In this document: in pieces, positions 50,176 to 59,417 of the stretch
How the letters are laid out: the number at the start of each line of letters is the position of its first letter
How positions within the stretch are numbered: the first letter of the stretch is position 1
DNA from: Escherichia hormaechei_A
Lineage (GTDB): Bacteria > Pseudomonadota > Gammaproteobacteria > Enterobacterales > Enterobacteriaceae
DNA: 64,000 nt
NCBI GenBank assembly: GCA_042434945.1
Contig: CP170191.1
Span: 372,001 to 436,000, forward strand
Direction: 5' to 3'
The notes under the pieces: generated by a model
Databases searched by the model: none
What the model was told of the DNA's origin: nothing
Seen by the model: only the letters and a program-made list of their open reading frames with translations
Translations under genes and position numbers: made by a program

Positions 50176-50202
50176 GAAAAAAAAGGCGGCACAGGGCCGC
50201 CT
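50176..50202 (-). terminator. terminator of the AI-2E family gene
   Basis: Minus strand AGGCGGC-5 nt-GCCGCCT followed by eight T residues, 17 bp after the stop. Confidence 0.92.
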
Positions 50203-50218
50203 GACAAAACGCGTTTCG

Positions 50219-51328
50219 TTAGAGATCCGGAGGGTTTTTTCCCTCTTCGATAAAGTCTGCGTCCAGCTCCTCGGCGTTGCCTGCGTGGTCGCGGCCGGAG
50301 AAGAGGTTCCAGCAGGCGATAAACAGGGCGGCAATCAGCGGCCCAATAACAAAACCGTTAATGCCGTACAGCTCCATACCGCCGAGCGTGGTGATCAGTA
50401 TCAGGTAGTCCGGCATTTTGGTGTCTTTGCCCACCAGCAGCGGACGTAAAAGGTTGTCCACCAGCCCGACGATAATGACAAAAAAGCCCACAATGAACAG
50501 ACCCTGCCACAGCTGGTGAGTGGCAAACAGGAAGATCGCGGCGGGAACCCAGACGATAGCCGAGCCGACGGCGGGCACCAGGGAGAGAAACGCCATCAGC
50601 GCTCCCCACAGTACGCTACCGTCAATACCGACGATGGCAAAGGCGATACCGCCAAGCGTACCCTGAACCACTGCCACGACCGCCGTACCTTTTACCGTGG
50701 CTCGCGAGACGCCGACAAACTTAGCGAACAGGTGCTGTTTGGCGAAGTCAGACAGCGGCAGCGAGTCGAGGATCTGGCGCACCAGATAGGGCCCGTCTTT
50801 GAGCAGGAAAAACAGCAGGTACAGCATAATGCCGAAGCTAATAGCAAAGCCGAACGTCCCTTTACCAATCAGGAACGCGCTTCCCGCCAGATACTGTCCA
50901 CCCTGTAACGCGACATCGGAAAGCTTTTTCTGAATCTGCGCGGCGTTGGTCAGGTTGTGATCCGCCAGGAAGCCGCTGGCCCAGTCCGGCAGTCGGTTGA
51001 AAATACCGGCGATGACTTCCGGGAACTGCGTGTTGTTCTGTTGCAGCTTGGTGTAAACCATGTTCAGTTCCACCGCGAGCGAGGAAAGGATCACCATCAA
51101 CGGAATAAACACGATCAGGCAGATAATGCCGAGTGTAAGGAGGGAAGCCAGCCCGTTGCGATCGCCCAGCGCGGTACGCAATTTGTTTTTCACCGGGTTG
51201 AAAATGATGGTCAGGATCGCGGCCCACAGAATCGCCGAGAAATAGGGTGACAGCACGTCAAAGAAAGCCCAGGTAACAAGGGCCAGGATGAGAATAAAGA
51301 AACCTTTGGTCAGTCCGTTAAATCGCAT
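50219..51328 (-). CDS. AI-2E family transporter (PerM/YdiK-like)
   Basis: 369 aa polytopic inner-membrane protein with seven to eight helices and the AI-2E family C-terminal pattern VGLVDNLLRPLLVG...MPDYLILITTLGG..GLNGFVIGPLIAALF (shortened). Some relatives export autoinducer-2, others transport sodium or have unknown roles, so the name should not be taken as function. It is not clearly E. coli YdiK, TqsA or YhhT. Divergent from mmuP. Confidence 0.85.
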   Translation of the reverse strand: MRFNGLTKGFFILILALVTWAFFDVLSPYFSAILWAAILTIIFNPVKNKLRTALGDRNGLASLLTLGIICLIVFIPLMVILSSLAVELNMVYTKLQQNNTQFPEVIAGIFNRLPDWASGFLADHNLTNAAQIQKKLSDVALQGGQYLAGSAFLIGKGTFGFAISFGIMLYLLFFLLKDGPYLVRQILDSLPLSDFAKQHLFAKFVGVSRATVKGTAVVAVVQGTLGGIAFAIVGIDGSVLWGALMAFLSLVPAVGSAIVWVPAAIFLFATHQLWQGLFIVGFFVIIVGLVDNLLRPLLVGKDTKMPDYLILITTLGGMELYGINGFVIGPLIAALFIACWNLFSGRDHAGNAEELDADFIEEGKNPPDL

Positions 51329-51451
51329 AGTGAGTCCTGGTGAAGAAGAAACTGTGTCGACTATAGAACTGATTTAAAGATTTACCAATAATTGCGCCGA
51401 AGTCGTGCCGGGTGGCTTTTTGTTAACAATCGCGGTATAACACCCTTCTTT

Positions 51452-51475
51452 GGATGTTTAGATGTCCATACGTTT
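51452..51475 (+). promoter_or_regulatory. MetJ operator: three met boxes upstream of mmuP
   Basis: GGATGTTT-AGATGTCC-ATACGTTT: three contiguous 8-mers matching AGACGTCT at 5, 6 and 6 positions. A -10-like TATAAC is at 51436-51441. The array covers an in-frame ATG at 51462, arguing that the true mmuP start is downstream. Confidence 0.7.
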
Positions 51476-51485
51476 AGAAGGTAAT

Positions 51486-52886
51486 ATGCAAACAGAACAA
51501 CAAAACGGGCAGCTTAAGCGCACCATGAAAACCCGTCACCTGATTATGCTCTCGCTGGGGGGCGTTATCGGCACAGGGTTATTCTTCAATACCGGATACA
51601 TCATTTCGACAACCGGCGCGGCGGGCACGCTGCTGGCGTATCTTATTGGTGCGCTGGTGGTTTGGCTGGTTATGCAGTGTCTGGGCGAGCTTTCCGTAGC
51701 AATGCCGGAAACCGGCGCGTTCCACGTCTACGCCGCTCGTTATCTCGGCCCGGCGACAGGGTATACCGTGGCGTGGCTCTACTGGCTTACGTGGACAGTG
51801 GCGCTGGGATCGAGCTTTACCGCAGCCGGGTTCTGTATGCAGTACTGGTTCCCGCAGGTTCCCGTCTGGACGTGGTGCGTCGTCTTTTGCGTGGTGATTT
51901 TTGCTCTTAACGTCATTTCCACGCGCTTCTTCGCCGAAGGGGAATTCTGGTTCTCGCTGGTGAAAGTCATCACCATCATCGCCTTCATTATTCTCGGCGG
52001 GGCGGCGATCTTCGGTTTTATCCCGATGCAGGACGGTTCACCGGCGCCGGGCTTAAGCAACCTTACTGCCGAAGGCTGGTTCCCGCACGGCGGTCTGCCG
52101 ATCCTGATGACCATGGTGGCGGTCAACTTTGCCTTCTCCGGAACGGAGCTTATCGGCATCGCGGCAGGAGAAACGGAAAACCCACACAAGGTTATTCCGG
52201 TTGCTATTCGCACCACCATCGCCCGGCTCATCATCTTCTTTATTGGCACCGTATTTGTGCTGGCGGCGCTGATCCCGATGCAGCAGGCTGGCGTGGAGAA
52301 AAGCCCGTTCGTGCTGGTGTTTGAAAAGGTCGGCATTCCGTATGCGGCGGATATCTTTAACTTCGTGATCCTGACGGCGATCCTCTCGGCGGCGAACTCG
52401 GGCCTGTACGCCTCTGGCCGTATGCTGTGGTCTCTGTCTAACGAGAAAACGCTGCCACGCTGCTTTGCCCGCGTCAACAAAAACGGCGTGCCGCTGACGG
52501 CGCTCTCCGTTTCCATGCTGGGTGGCGTGCTGGCGCTGTTCTCCAGCGTGGTTGCGCCGGATACGGTGTTTGTGGCCCTGTCAGCCATTTCCGGTTTTGC
52601 GGTGGTGGCGGTGTGGATCAGCATCTGCGCGTCACACTTCGTGTTTCGTCGCCGTCACGTGCAGTCCGGGCAGCCGCTTTCGGCGTTGCAGTATCGCGCG
52701 CCATGGTATCCGCTGGTGCCCGTGCTTGGCTTTATCCTCTGCCTGGTGGCCTGTGTCGGCCTGTGGTTTGACCCCAGCCAGCGTATTGCCCTTTATTGCG
52801 GGCTTCCGTTTGTCGCCCTGTGTTATGGTGCGTACTACCTGACCCGAAACCTGACCACGCAGGAGCCTGAACATGTCGCAGAATAA
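51486..52886 (+). CDS. mmuP: S-methyl-L-methionine permease
   Basis: 466 aa from MQTEQQN, chosen because AAGG precedes it and the upstream ATG (51462) lies in the MetJ operator. Twelve-helix APC-family amino acid permease; MLSLGGVIGTGLFFNTGYIIS is the family helix 1 signature. It imports plant-derived S-methylmethionine, which the next gene product uses to methylate homocysteine. It overlaps mmuM by 14 bp. In E. coli K-12 mmuPM lies not far away in the CP4-6 region near thrW. Confidence 0.93.
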   Translation: MQTEQQNGQLKRTMKTRHLIMLSLGGVIGTGLFFNTGYIISTTGAAGTLLAYLIGALVVWLVMQCLGELSVAMPETGAFHVYAARYLGPATGYTVAWLYWLTWTVALGSSFTAAGFCMQYWFPQVPVWTWCVVFCVVIFALNVISTRFFAEGEFWFSLVKVITIIAFIILGGAAIFGFIPMQDGSPAPGLSNLTAEGWFPHGGLPILMTMVAVNFAFSGTELIGIAAGETENPHKVIPVAIRTTIARLIIFFIGTVFVLAALIPMQQAGVEKSPFVLVFEKVGIPYAADIFNFVILTAILSAANSGLYASGRMLWSLSNEKTLPRCFARVNKNGVPLTALSVSMLGGVLALFSSVVAPDTVFVALSAISGFAVVAVWISICASHFVFRRRHVQSGQPLSALQYRAPWYPLVPVLGFILCLVACVGLWFDPSQRIALYCGLPFVALCYGAYYLTRNLTTQEPEHVAE

Positions 52887-53805
52887 TCCGCTTACCGCCC
52901 TCCTTGAAAACCAGCCGTTTGTCGTGCTGGATGGGGCGATGGCAACGGAGCTGGAAGCGCGCGGTTGTAACCTTGCCGACAGCCTCTGGTCGGCCAAAGT
53001 GCTGATGGAAAACCCGGAGCTGATCCGGGACGTGCACCTCGACTATTACCGCGCGGGGGCACAGGTGGCGATCACCGCCAGCTATCAGGCCACGCCTGCG
53101 GGCTTTGCCGCACGCGGGCTCGACGAGGCGCAATCCCGGGCGTTGATTGGCAAAAGCGTAGAGCTGGCACGCAAAGCGCGGGAAGCGTACCTGGCAGAGA
53201 ATGCGCAGGCGGGCACGCTGCTGGTGGCGGGGTCGGTAGGGCCGTACGGCGCGTACCTTGCCGATGGATCTGAATATCGCGGCGATTATGTGCGTCGCGC
53301 TGAAGAGTTCACCGCGTTCCACCGTCCCCGCGTGGAGGCGCTGCTGGATGCGGGCGCGGATCTGCTGGCCTGTGAAACGCTGCCTTCTTTCCCGGAGATT
53401 AAGGCGCTGGCGGCGTTGCTGACGGCGTATCCTCGCGCCCGGGCATGGTTCTCATTTACCCTGCGTGACAGCGAGCATCTGAGTGACGGGACGCCGCTGC
53501 GGGATGTCGTTTCTGCGCTCGAAAGCTATCCACAGGTTGTCGCGCTGGGGATCAACTGTATCGCGCTGGAAAACACCACCGCGGCGCTGACGCATCTGCA
53601 CAGCCTGACGTCGCTGCCGCTGGTGGTCTATCCGAATTCCGGCGAGCATTATGATGCGGTGAGCAAAACCTGGCATCACCATGGTGACGCCTGCGAGACG
53701 CTGGCGGGGTATTTACCGCAGTGGCTGGATGTCGGTGCGAAGCTGATTGGCGGCTGCTGTCGCACCACGCCGCAGGATATTGCGGAGCTGAACGCACAGC
53801 GGTAA
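52873..53805 (+). CDS. mmuM: homocysteine S-methyltransferase
   Basis: 310 aa zinc enzyme that transfers a methyl group from S-methylmethionine (or SAM) to homocysteine, giving methionine. TIM barrel beginning LDGAMATELEARGCNL; zinc ligands are the Cys of LGINCIA and the Cys pair in LIGGCCRTTPQDI. Translationally coupled to mmuP. Confidence 0.95.
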   Translation: MSQNNPLTALLENQPFVVLDGAMATELEARGCNLADSLWSAKVLMENPELIRDVHLDYYRAGAQVAITASYQATPAGFAARGLDEAQSRALIGKSVELARKAREAYLAENAQAGTLLVAGSVGPYGAYLADGSEYRGDYVRRAEEFTAFHRPRVEALLDAGADLLACETLPSFPEIKALAALLTAYPRARAWFSFTLRDSEHLSDGTPLRDVVSALESYPQVVALGINCIALENTTAALTHLHSLTSLPLVVYPNSGEHYDAVSKTWHHHGDACETLAGYLPQWLDVGAKLIGGCCRTTPQDIAELNAQR

Positions 53806-54400
53806 TCCTGACTCCCGGTCAGCGGTTACGCAGGCCGGGAATAATTCTCTTTATACACTTCCCGATATTTCTTTCTGGCCAAATAAGATGCCTGTCCCCA
53901 ATGGATAACATCAGTTCGTGCACGAATGATATTATCCCCTGACCTCGTTTCTTATTGAATAAATGTAATTACTTTTCATACTCCAGCAACAAATTCGCGT
54001 TGATAATTTCGTGTTTATGACTGTCATTGTGGGTTAAAAAGTTAAGTTTTAGATTGATAATCTATCATTCTTGGTTAATAAAGTATAAAAATCTAACTGC
54101 TGGTGGATTCATTTTTATTATTCTAATTAAACCTATTATTTAAGCATGTCTTTTGTTTTTGTTCTTGTAGGGTATTTTGCCTTTTGTTTTTTCATCGTCG
54201 GGTTACTATTTATTGCATCAGCGAAGCGCAGGGAGATATGCGTAAGTTCAACTGAATTTGCTGATGACGATGTTTAAGAGATTATTTGATTGCTGAGTAA
54301 TTTAATTAAGCCCAATTTTCGGGCGGGGCGCATATTGCCCAAATTCAGCCATCAAAAATCTTCTGTGTGTGTCATTCACTTAATTTACAGGACGATTTTT
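53806..54400. other. 595-bp AT-rich region between mmuM and the fimbrial operon
   Basis: No convincing gene. A TCCCGG/CCGGGA hairpin at 53813-53840 may end mmuPM transcription. A perfect 12-bp palindrome TTCGTGCACGAA lies at 53915-53926. The remainder is very AT-rich with T-runs, typical of fimbrial control regions bound by H-NS. I looked for paired recombinase inverted repeats and a fimB-type gene and saw neither. Confidence 0.6.
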
Positions 54401-54916
54401 ATGAAAATGAACAAACTCTTTACTGCACTGGTTCTGGCTTCTGGTATGGCTGCTTTCGGTGCTCAGGCAGACCAGGGTAGCGGCGTTGTGACCTTCACTG
54501 GTTCCGTTATCGACGCGCCATGTTCAATCGCGGCAGGTGACGAAGATCAGACCATTAGCCTCGGCCAGGTTTCCAGTTCCGCAGTGGCGAACGGCGGCAC
54601 CTCTACGCCGGTTCCGTTCTACATCCACCTGGAAAACTGCTCTGTTGAGACCGCTACCACTGTGACCACCACCTTCTCCGGCGCGGATTCCAGCGTTGAC
54701 GGAGCGGTGCTGGGCGTGACCGGCAATGCAACCGATGTTGGCGTTGTGATGACCGACGGCGACAGCAACACCATCACCCTGGGTGAAGCCACGACTGGAC
54801 AGAACGTGGTTAATGGCGACAACACCCTGACCTACTCCGCGTACATCATCGGTGGAGAAGCGCCAACCGAAGGTGATTTCACCGCTGTGACTAACTGGAC
54901 GCTGGCCTACGAATAA
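54401..54916 (+). CDS. fimbrial major subunit (MrpA-like pilin)
   Basis: 171 aa. Signal peptide MKMNKLFTALVLASGMAAFGAQA, then a pilin domain: VVTFTGSVIDAPCSIAAG with the first disulfide Cys, ENCSVETATT with the second, and the C-terminal Tyr-x-end TNWTLAYE for donor-strand exchange. Short, first in the operon and followed by a hairpin, all typical of the abundant shaft subunit. The start has AGGAC upstream; the longer ORF extends into non-coding leader. Confidence 0.92.
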   Translation: MKMNKLFTALVLASGMAAFGAQADQGSGVVTFTGSVIDAPCSIAAGDEDQTISLGQVSSSAVANGGTSTPVPFYIHLENCSVETATTVTTTFSGADSSVDGAVLGVTGNATDVGVVMTDGDSNTITLGEATTGQNVVNGDNTLTYSAYIIGGEAPTEGDFTAVTNWTLAYE

Positions 54917-54941
54917 GCCCTGACCTTATTTCGATGACCCG

Positions 54942-54967
54942 TCAGGCGGCCTTAGCTGGCCGTCTGA
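54942..54967 (+). other. hairpin between major pilin gene and the rest of the operon
   Basis: TCAGGCGGCC/GGCCGTCTGA, a 10-bp stem (one G-U) with a 6-nt loop and no T-tract. Such structures after pilin genes stabilise or partly terminate the message so that the shaft subunit exceeds usher and chaperone. Confidence 0.6.
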
Positions 54968-55004
54968 TATTCGAAACCGACTGAATAAGTGAAAAGGGTT
55001 TGCT

Positions 55005-55556
55005 ATGGGTTATATATTTTCGAATACAACAAAAATAGTTAAAACACTCCCTTTTCTCCTGTCTGGTTGTTGCCTGCCTTTATTCGCTGCAAATCAGGGG
55101 GAGGGTGCCGTCCTTATTCAGGGGGCGGTGCTCTATACACCCTGTGCAATTGATCTTGGTAGCCGCGATCAAACCATTGATATGGGCGATACGCCCGTGT
55201 CGGAGATTGCCACCAAAGGCTATGGCCCCACACGTGCGTTCACCGTTCGCTTAATTAATTGCCTGATGCTGCCGACACCCGGGAACGGAAGATATGACTC
55301 CGAGTACTACCAGATAACGTTTGAGCCAATGACGGGCGCAGACCGGTTTTCCGTGCGTGGAGACGCACAGGGAATTGAGCTGGCGATCCGCGATACCGAC
55401 GGCAATATCGCCGCGCCCGGCGTGGCCTTTCCCGCCAGAGAGGTCACGGCGGGCAGCATGAACCTGAATTATTCGCTTCAGCTTGTCAGCAACGGACAGC
55501 CGCTCAAAGCCGGGGATTACCAGTCTCTGATCCGCTTCAGAATGGATTACAACTGA
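55005..55556 (+). CDS. fimbrial minor subunit (MrpB position)
   Basis: 183 aa. Signal-like N-terminus TLPFLLSGCCLPLFAANQG, pilin domain VLIQGAVLYTPCAIDLG...IDMG, second Cys in LINCLMLPTP, and the C-terminal SLIRFRMDYN. By position (between major subunit and usher) it corresponds to MrpB or PapH-type terminator/anchor subunits. TGAGATG links it to the usher gene. Confidence 0.88.
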   Translation: MGYIFSNTTKIVKTLPFLLSGCCLPLFAANQGEGAVLIQGAVLYTPCAIDLGSRDQTIDMGDTPVSEIATKGYGPTRAFTVRLINCLMLPTPGNGRYDSEYYQITFEPMTGADRFSVRGDAQGIELAIRDTDGNIAAPGVAFPAREVTAGSMNLNYSLQLVSNGQPLKAGDYQSLIRFRMDYN

Positions 55557-55557
55557 G

Positions 55558-58041
55558 ATGAAAAAAACGATACGGACATTCCGACGCTCAACGCTCAGCG
55601 TGCTGATTTTGGCTCTAATCGTGCCGGTGGCGAAAAGCGGGGCCGACGATGACATTCAGTTTAATACTGACGTGCTGGACACGCAGGACAAGAGCAATAT
55701 CGATCTTAGCCACTTTTCGCGTCGCGGCTACGTCATGCCCGGCGACTACACCTTTAGCATCATGGTGAACAAAGAGATCCTGCGCGAGGAGCGGATTGTG
55801 GTCTATCCCGAGGGTGAAAACGGCCGGGACAGCCTGATCTGCCTGACGCCAGAGCAGCTCTCTCGCTTTAACCTGAAGGCCAGCGTCATGGACGATCTTC
55901 GCTGGCTGCGCGACGGTGAGTGTCTGGACAAAGCCAGCCTCGAAGGACTGGATATGCGCGTCGACCTGGCAAAGGACACGCTTTATCTGTCGATCCCGCA
56001 GGCGTGGCTGGAGTACACCGCGCCAAACTGGGATCCGCCTTCGCGCTGGGATGAGGGTATCCCTGGTGTGATTGCCGACTACAACCTCAATCTTCAGGCG
56101 CAGCAGAATCAAACCGGTTCAGACAGCCAAAATATCAGCGGGAATGGGGTCCTGGGGGCCAATCTGGGACCATGGCGCGCCCGCGCCGACTGGCAGACCA
56201 GCTGGAACAAGCGTGACGGGAAGACGGACAAGGATTTCGCCTTTAGCCGTTACTATCTCTACCGCGCCATTCCTTCACTGAAAGCGAAGCTGACGGTGGG
56301 GGAAGATTACCTCAGCTCCGATATCTTCGATACCTTCCGCTTTAGCGGCGTTAGCCTGAATTCCGATCTCAGTATGTTGCCGCCGAGCCTGCGTGGCTAC
56401 GCGCCCGAAGTGACGGGCATCTCCCGTTCGGGCGGCAAAGTGACCATCAGCCAGCAGGGACGCGTGATACACGAAACGCAGGTGGCCGCCGGGGCGTTTC
56501 GCATTCAGGAACTGAATGATGCCATCTCTGGCACGCTCGACGTAAGGGTGGAAGAGCTGGACGGCAGCGTGCAGGTCTTTCAGGTCACGACGGCTTCGGT
56601 TCCCTACCTGACGCGCCCGGGTGCGGTGCGCTACAAGCTGGCGGCGGGTAAACCCTCTGAGTGGGGGCATAGCATGACCGGGCCGATGTTCACCTCGGGC
56701 GAAATCTCCTGGGGCGTGGCCAACGGCTGGACGCTGTACGGCGGCTCGGTGATCGGTGGTGACTACAATGCCCTGTCGGTGGGGATCGGGCGCGATCTCT
56801 TCATCCTCGGCGCGCTGGCCTTCGACGTAACGCAGTCGCGGGCGGTATTGCCTTCTGAAGGCACGCTGTCCGGTACCTCTTACCGGGTGAGCTACTCAAA
56901 AACCTTCGACGAGTATGACAGCCAGGTCACCTTTGCCGGGTACCGTTTCTCCGAACGCGACTTTATGAGCATGTCGGAGTACCTCGATACCCGCTACGGC
57001 AGCGGCACGTCGCACAGCCCGAAAGAGAAATACACGGTGTCGTTTAACAAACGCTTCCGGGATGTCGGGCTGAGCGCTTACCTCAACTACAGCCATCAGA
57101 CCTACTGGAACAGCGCGGATAACGATCGCGTAAGCCTGTCGCTGTCGCGCTATGTCGATCTTGGTCCGTTCAGGAACATGAGCGTATCGCTCACGGCCTA
57201 CCGCAGCGAGTACTACTCCCTGAAGGATGACGGGGCCTACATTTCGGTGTCGCTACCGATAGGTAACGGCACCTCGCTCAGCTATGGCGCCACAATTAAC
57301 CGCACCGATAACACCCATCGCGTGAGCTATTACGGCCGGGTGGATGAGCACAATAGCTTCCAGGTCAGCAGCGGCCTTTCCCGCAGCGGCCCGACGGCGT
57401 ACGGCTACTACACCTGGCAGGGCGATAGCGCGCAGGTGCAGACCAACGCCAGCTATCAGTCCGGCAGCTATACCGCGCTGGGCATGAACGTGACCGGCGG
57501 TCTGACCCTGACCACCGAAGGGGGCGCAGCGCATCGCTCGAACGCGCGGGGCGGCAGCCGCGTGCTGGTGGATACCGCAGGCGTCAGCGGCGTGCCCGTT
57601 AAGGGATTCGGCGCCTCGGTGAAAACCAACCGATTCGGGAAGGCTGTGATTGGTGATGTGAACAGCTACTACCGCAATCCGATCCGCATTGACGTCGACA
57701 AACTTGATGAAAATGCTGACGTCACCCGATCCGTCTCGCAGGCCACGCTCACCGAAGGGGCGATCGGCTATCGGCAGTTTGACGTGATTGCGGGTGGTAA
57801 AGCGATGGCCTTTATCCGTAAGGCTGACGGGAGCTTCCCGCCGTTTGGGGCCTCGGTGATGAACGAGAAAAACCAGGAGACGGGGGTGGTGAATGACGAA
57901 GGAAGCGTCTGGCTAAGCGGCATTCAGCCAAACGGCAAAATGACCGTCAAATGGGATGGACAAGCCCGCTGCGTGGTAAACCTGCCGGCCACGCTGCCAG
58001 CCGTGCTGGAGAACCTGCTTTTAACCTGTTCGCCGGAATAA
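55558..58041 (+). CDS. outer membrane fimbrial usher
   Basis: 827 aa FimD/PapC family. Signal peptide, N-terminal chaperone-binding domain (DIQFNTDVLDTQDKSNIDLSHFSRRGYVMPGDY), 24-strand barrel with plug (SAFRIQELNDAI-like segment GAFRIQELNDAISG; YLTRPGAVRYKLAAGK), and two C-terminal domains ending in the conserved Cys (ENLLLTC). It polymerises and secretes the pilus. Confidence 0.96.
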   Translation: MKKTIRTFRRSTLSVLILALIVPVAKSGADDDIQFNTDVLDTQDKSNIDLSHFSRRGYVMPGDYTFSIMVNKEILREERIVVYPEGENGRDSLICLTPEQLSRFNLKASVMDDLRWLRDGECLDKASLEGLDMRVDLAKDTLYLSIPQAWLEYTAPNWDPPSRWDEGIPGVIADYNLNLQAQQNQTGSDSQNISGNGVLGANLGPWRARADWQTSWNKRDGKTDKDFAFSRYYLYRAIPSLKAKLTVGEDYLSSDIFDTFRFSGVSLNSDLSMLPPSLRGYAPEVTGISRSGGKVTISQQGRVIHETQVAAGAFRIQELNDAISGTLDVRVEELDGSVQVFQVTTASVPYLTRPGAVRYKLAAGKPSEWGHSMTGPMFTSGEISWGVANGWTLYGGSVIGGDYNALSVGIGRDLFILGALAFDVTQSRAVLPSEGTLSGTSYRVSYSKTFDEYDSQVTFAGYRFSERDFMSMSEYLDTRYGSGTSHSPKEKYTVSFNKRFRDVGLSAYLNYSHQTYWNSADNDRVSLSLSRYVDLGPFRNMSVSLTAYRSEYYSLKDDGAYISVSLPIGNGTSLSYGATINRTDNTHRVSYYGRVDEHNSFQVSSGLSRSGPTAYGYYTWQGDSAQVQTNASYQSGSYTALGMNVTGGLTLTTEGGAAHRSNARGGSRVLVDTAGVSGVPVKGFGASVKTNRFGKAVIGDVNSYYRNPIRIDVDKLDENADVTRSVSQATLTEGAIGYRQFDVIAGGKAMAFIRKADGSFPPFGASVMNEKNQETGVVNDEGSVWLSGIQPNGKMTVKWDGQARCVVNLPATLPAVLENLLLTCSPE

Positions 58042-58072
58042 CCGGCCTGAAAAACGAGATGAGTTAATCAAG

Positions 58073-58819
58073 ATGACAATTGTGCGAATTTCCGCCCTGA
58101 CGGGCCTGGCGCTGATGGTTTCAGGCGTGGCAACAGCCGCCGTATCGCTGGACAGAACCCGGGTTATTTTTGACGGCGCGGCAAAATCCGTGAGCCTGCG
58201 CCTGACCAATGAAAATAAAACGCTGCCGTATCTGGCGCAGGGGTGGGTAGAAGATGCTCAGGGTAAAAAAATTACCGATCCGCTGGTGCTGCTGCCGCCG
58301 GTTCAGCGCATTGAACCGGGTGAGCAGAGTCAGATCAAGGTGCAATCCACCGCGGGGATCCAGCGCCTGCCACAGGACAGGGAGTCGCTGTTCTATTTCA
58401 ATCTGCGCGAGATCCCACCCAAAAGCAGCAAGCCTAATACGCTTCAGCTTGCGCTCCAGACCCGCATCAAGCTCTTTTATCGCCCGGCCGCTATTGAAGT
58501 GCAGCGTGCTGATTATTCCACGCCGTTTCAGGAACAGCTGACTCTGGCGCGGGAAGGGGATAAATACCGCGTGAATAACCCGACGCCGTATTACATCTCG
58601 CTGGTCAATGCGTCTTCGACGCTCACCGGCAAAGCGGCGGCAGGCTTCAAGCCGATTATGGTTGAGCCGAAAGGTCAGCTAGTGCTGGCACCGTCCGCTG
58701 CTGCGCTCGGCAGCGCGCCCGTGCTGACTTATGTCAACGACTTTGGTGGCCGCGCAAAGCTCATCTTCAGCTGTGGCGGCAGCGAGTGCAAAGCCGTGCC
58801 GCAGGAAAAGAAAAAGTAA
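58073..58819 (+). CDS. periplasmic fimbrial chaperone (PapD family)
   Basis: 248 aa. Signal peptide to about residue 22, then two Ig-like domains. The Arg of RTRVIFDG and the Lys of QTRIKLFYRP are the invariant pair that anchors the subunit C-terminus. FYFNLREIPPK is the G1/FG-short type signature. It follows the usher by 31 bp. Confidence 0.95.
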   Translation: MTIVRISALTGLALMVSGVATAAVSLDRTRVIFDGAAKSVSLRLTNENKTLPYLAQGWVEDAQGKKITDPLVLLPPVQRIEPGEQSQIKVQSTAGIQRLPQDRESLFYFNLREIPPKSSKPNTLQLALQTRIKLFYRPAAIEVQRADYSTPFQEQLTLAREGDKYRVNNPTPYYISLVNASSTLTGKAAAGFKPIMVEPKGQLVLAPSAAALGSAPVLTYVNDFGGRAKLIFSCGGSECKAVPQEKKK

Positions 58820-58835
58820 CCGCCGGGAGAGTGGC

Positions 58836-59417
58836 ATGACTATCGCGTACTGGAAAAAGGGGAGCGGGCTCGCGCTGATGCTGCTGGCAGGATCGCTAAG
58901 TGCCGCGGACGAATTGATCGATGGGAGCTATGGGCTGCTGCACGTGCGCGGTGCGCTGACGGAAAGCGCCTGCCGTCTGGAGATGGACTCCGCGTGGCAG
59001 GAGGTGGACATGGGAACGACGGCAACGGGGGCGCTTAAAAAACCGGGCGACCAGGGTACGCCGGTGCGGGTGGAGATCCATCTGGAGGATTGTATGCCGT
59101 CACCTACCTCAGTACGCGATGCGTGGAGCGGCGATCTGCTCTGGAGCCGGGATCAGCCCTCGGTCACGGTCAGCTTTGTTGCACCGGGAGAGTTGTTTAA
59201 TCCGGGGTTGGTCCGCGTGAGCGGAGCCAGCGGGGTGGGGCTACACCTGACCGACAGGCTGCATCGTTCGGTTCGTCTTAACGATGAGGGGCATCCGCTG
59301 CTGCTGGAGTCAGATGACAACACGCTTTTTTATTATCTCGCACCGGAACGTACCTCTGCACCGCTGGTGGCGGGGGCATGGCAGGCGCTGATCCACTTCA
59401 GGCTTAATTATGACTAG
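58836..59417 (+). CDS. fimbrial minor subunit
   Basis: 193 aa. Signal peptide (LALMLLAGSLSA), pilin domain YGLLHVRGALTESACRLEM with second Cys in LEDCMPSP, C-terminal LIHFRLNYD. The start at 58836 follows GGGAGAGTGGC; an ORF opening inside the chaperone gene is not used. It overlaps the next gene by 8 bp. Confidence 0.88.
   Translation: MTIAYWKKGSGLALMLLAGSLSAADELIDGSYGLLHVRGALTESACRLEMDSAWQEVDMGTTATGALKKPGDQGTPVRVEIHLEDCMPSPTSVRDAWSGDLLWSRDQPSVTVSFVAPGELFNPGLVRVSGASGVGLHLTDRLHRSVRLNDEGHPLLLESDDNTLFYYLAPERTSAPLVAGAWQALIHFRLNYD

Noticed and set aside
50219..51328. Calling the AI-2E family protein an autoinducer-2 exporter linked to biofilm genes
   Set aside because: The family name overstates function; members transport other solutes and no lsr or luxS gene is near.
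53806..54400. Invertible fimbrial promoter switch
   Set aside because: No paired inverted repeats of recombinase type flank a promoter and no fimB/mrpI-like recombinase gene is nearby in the window.
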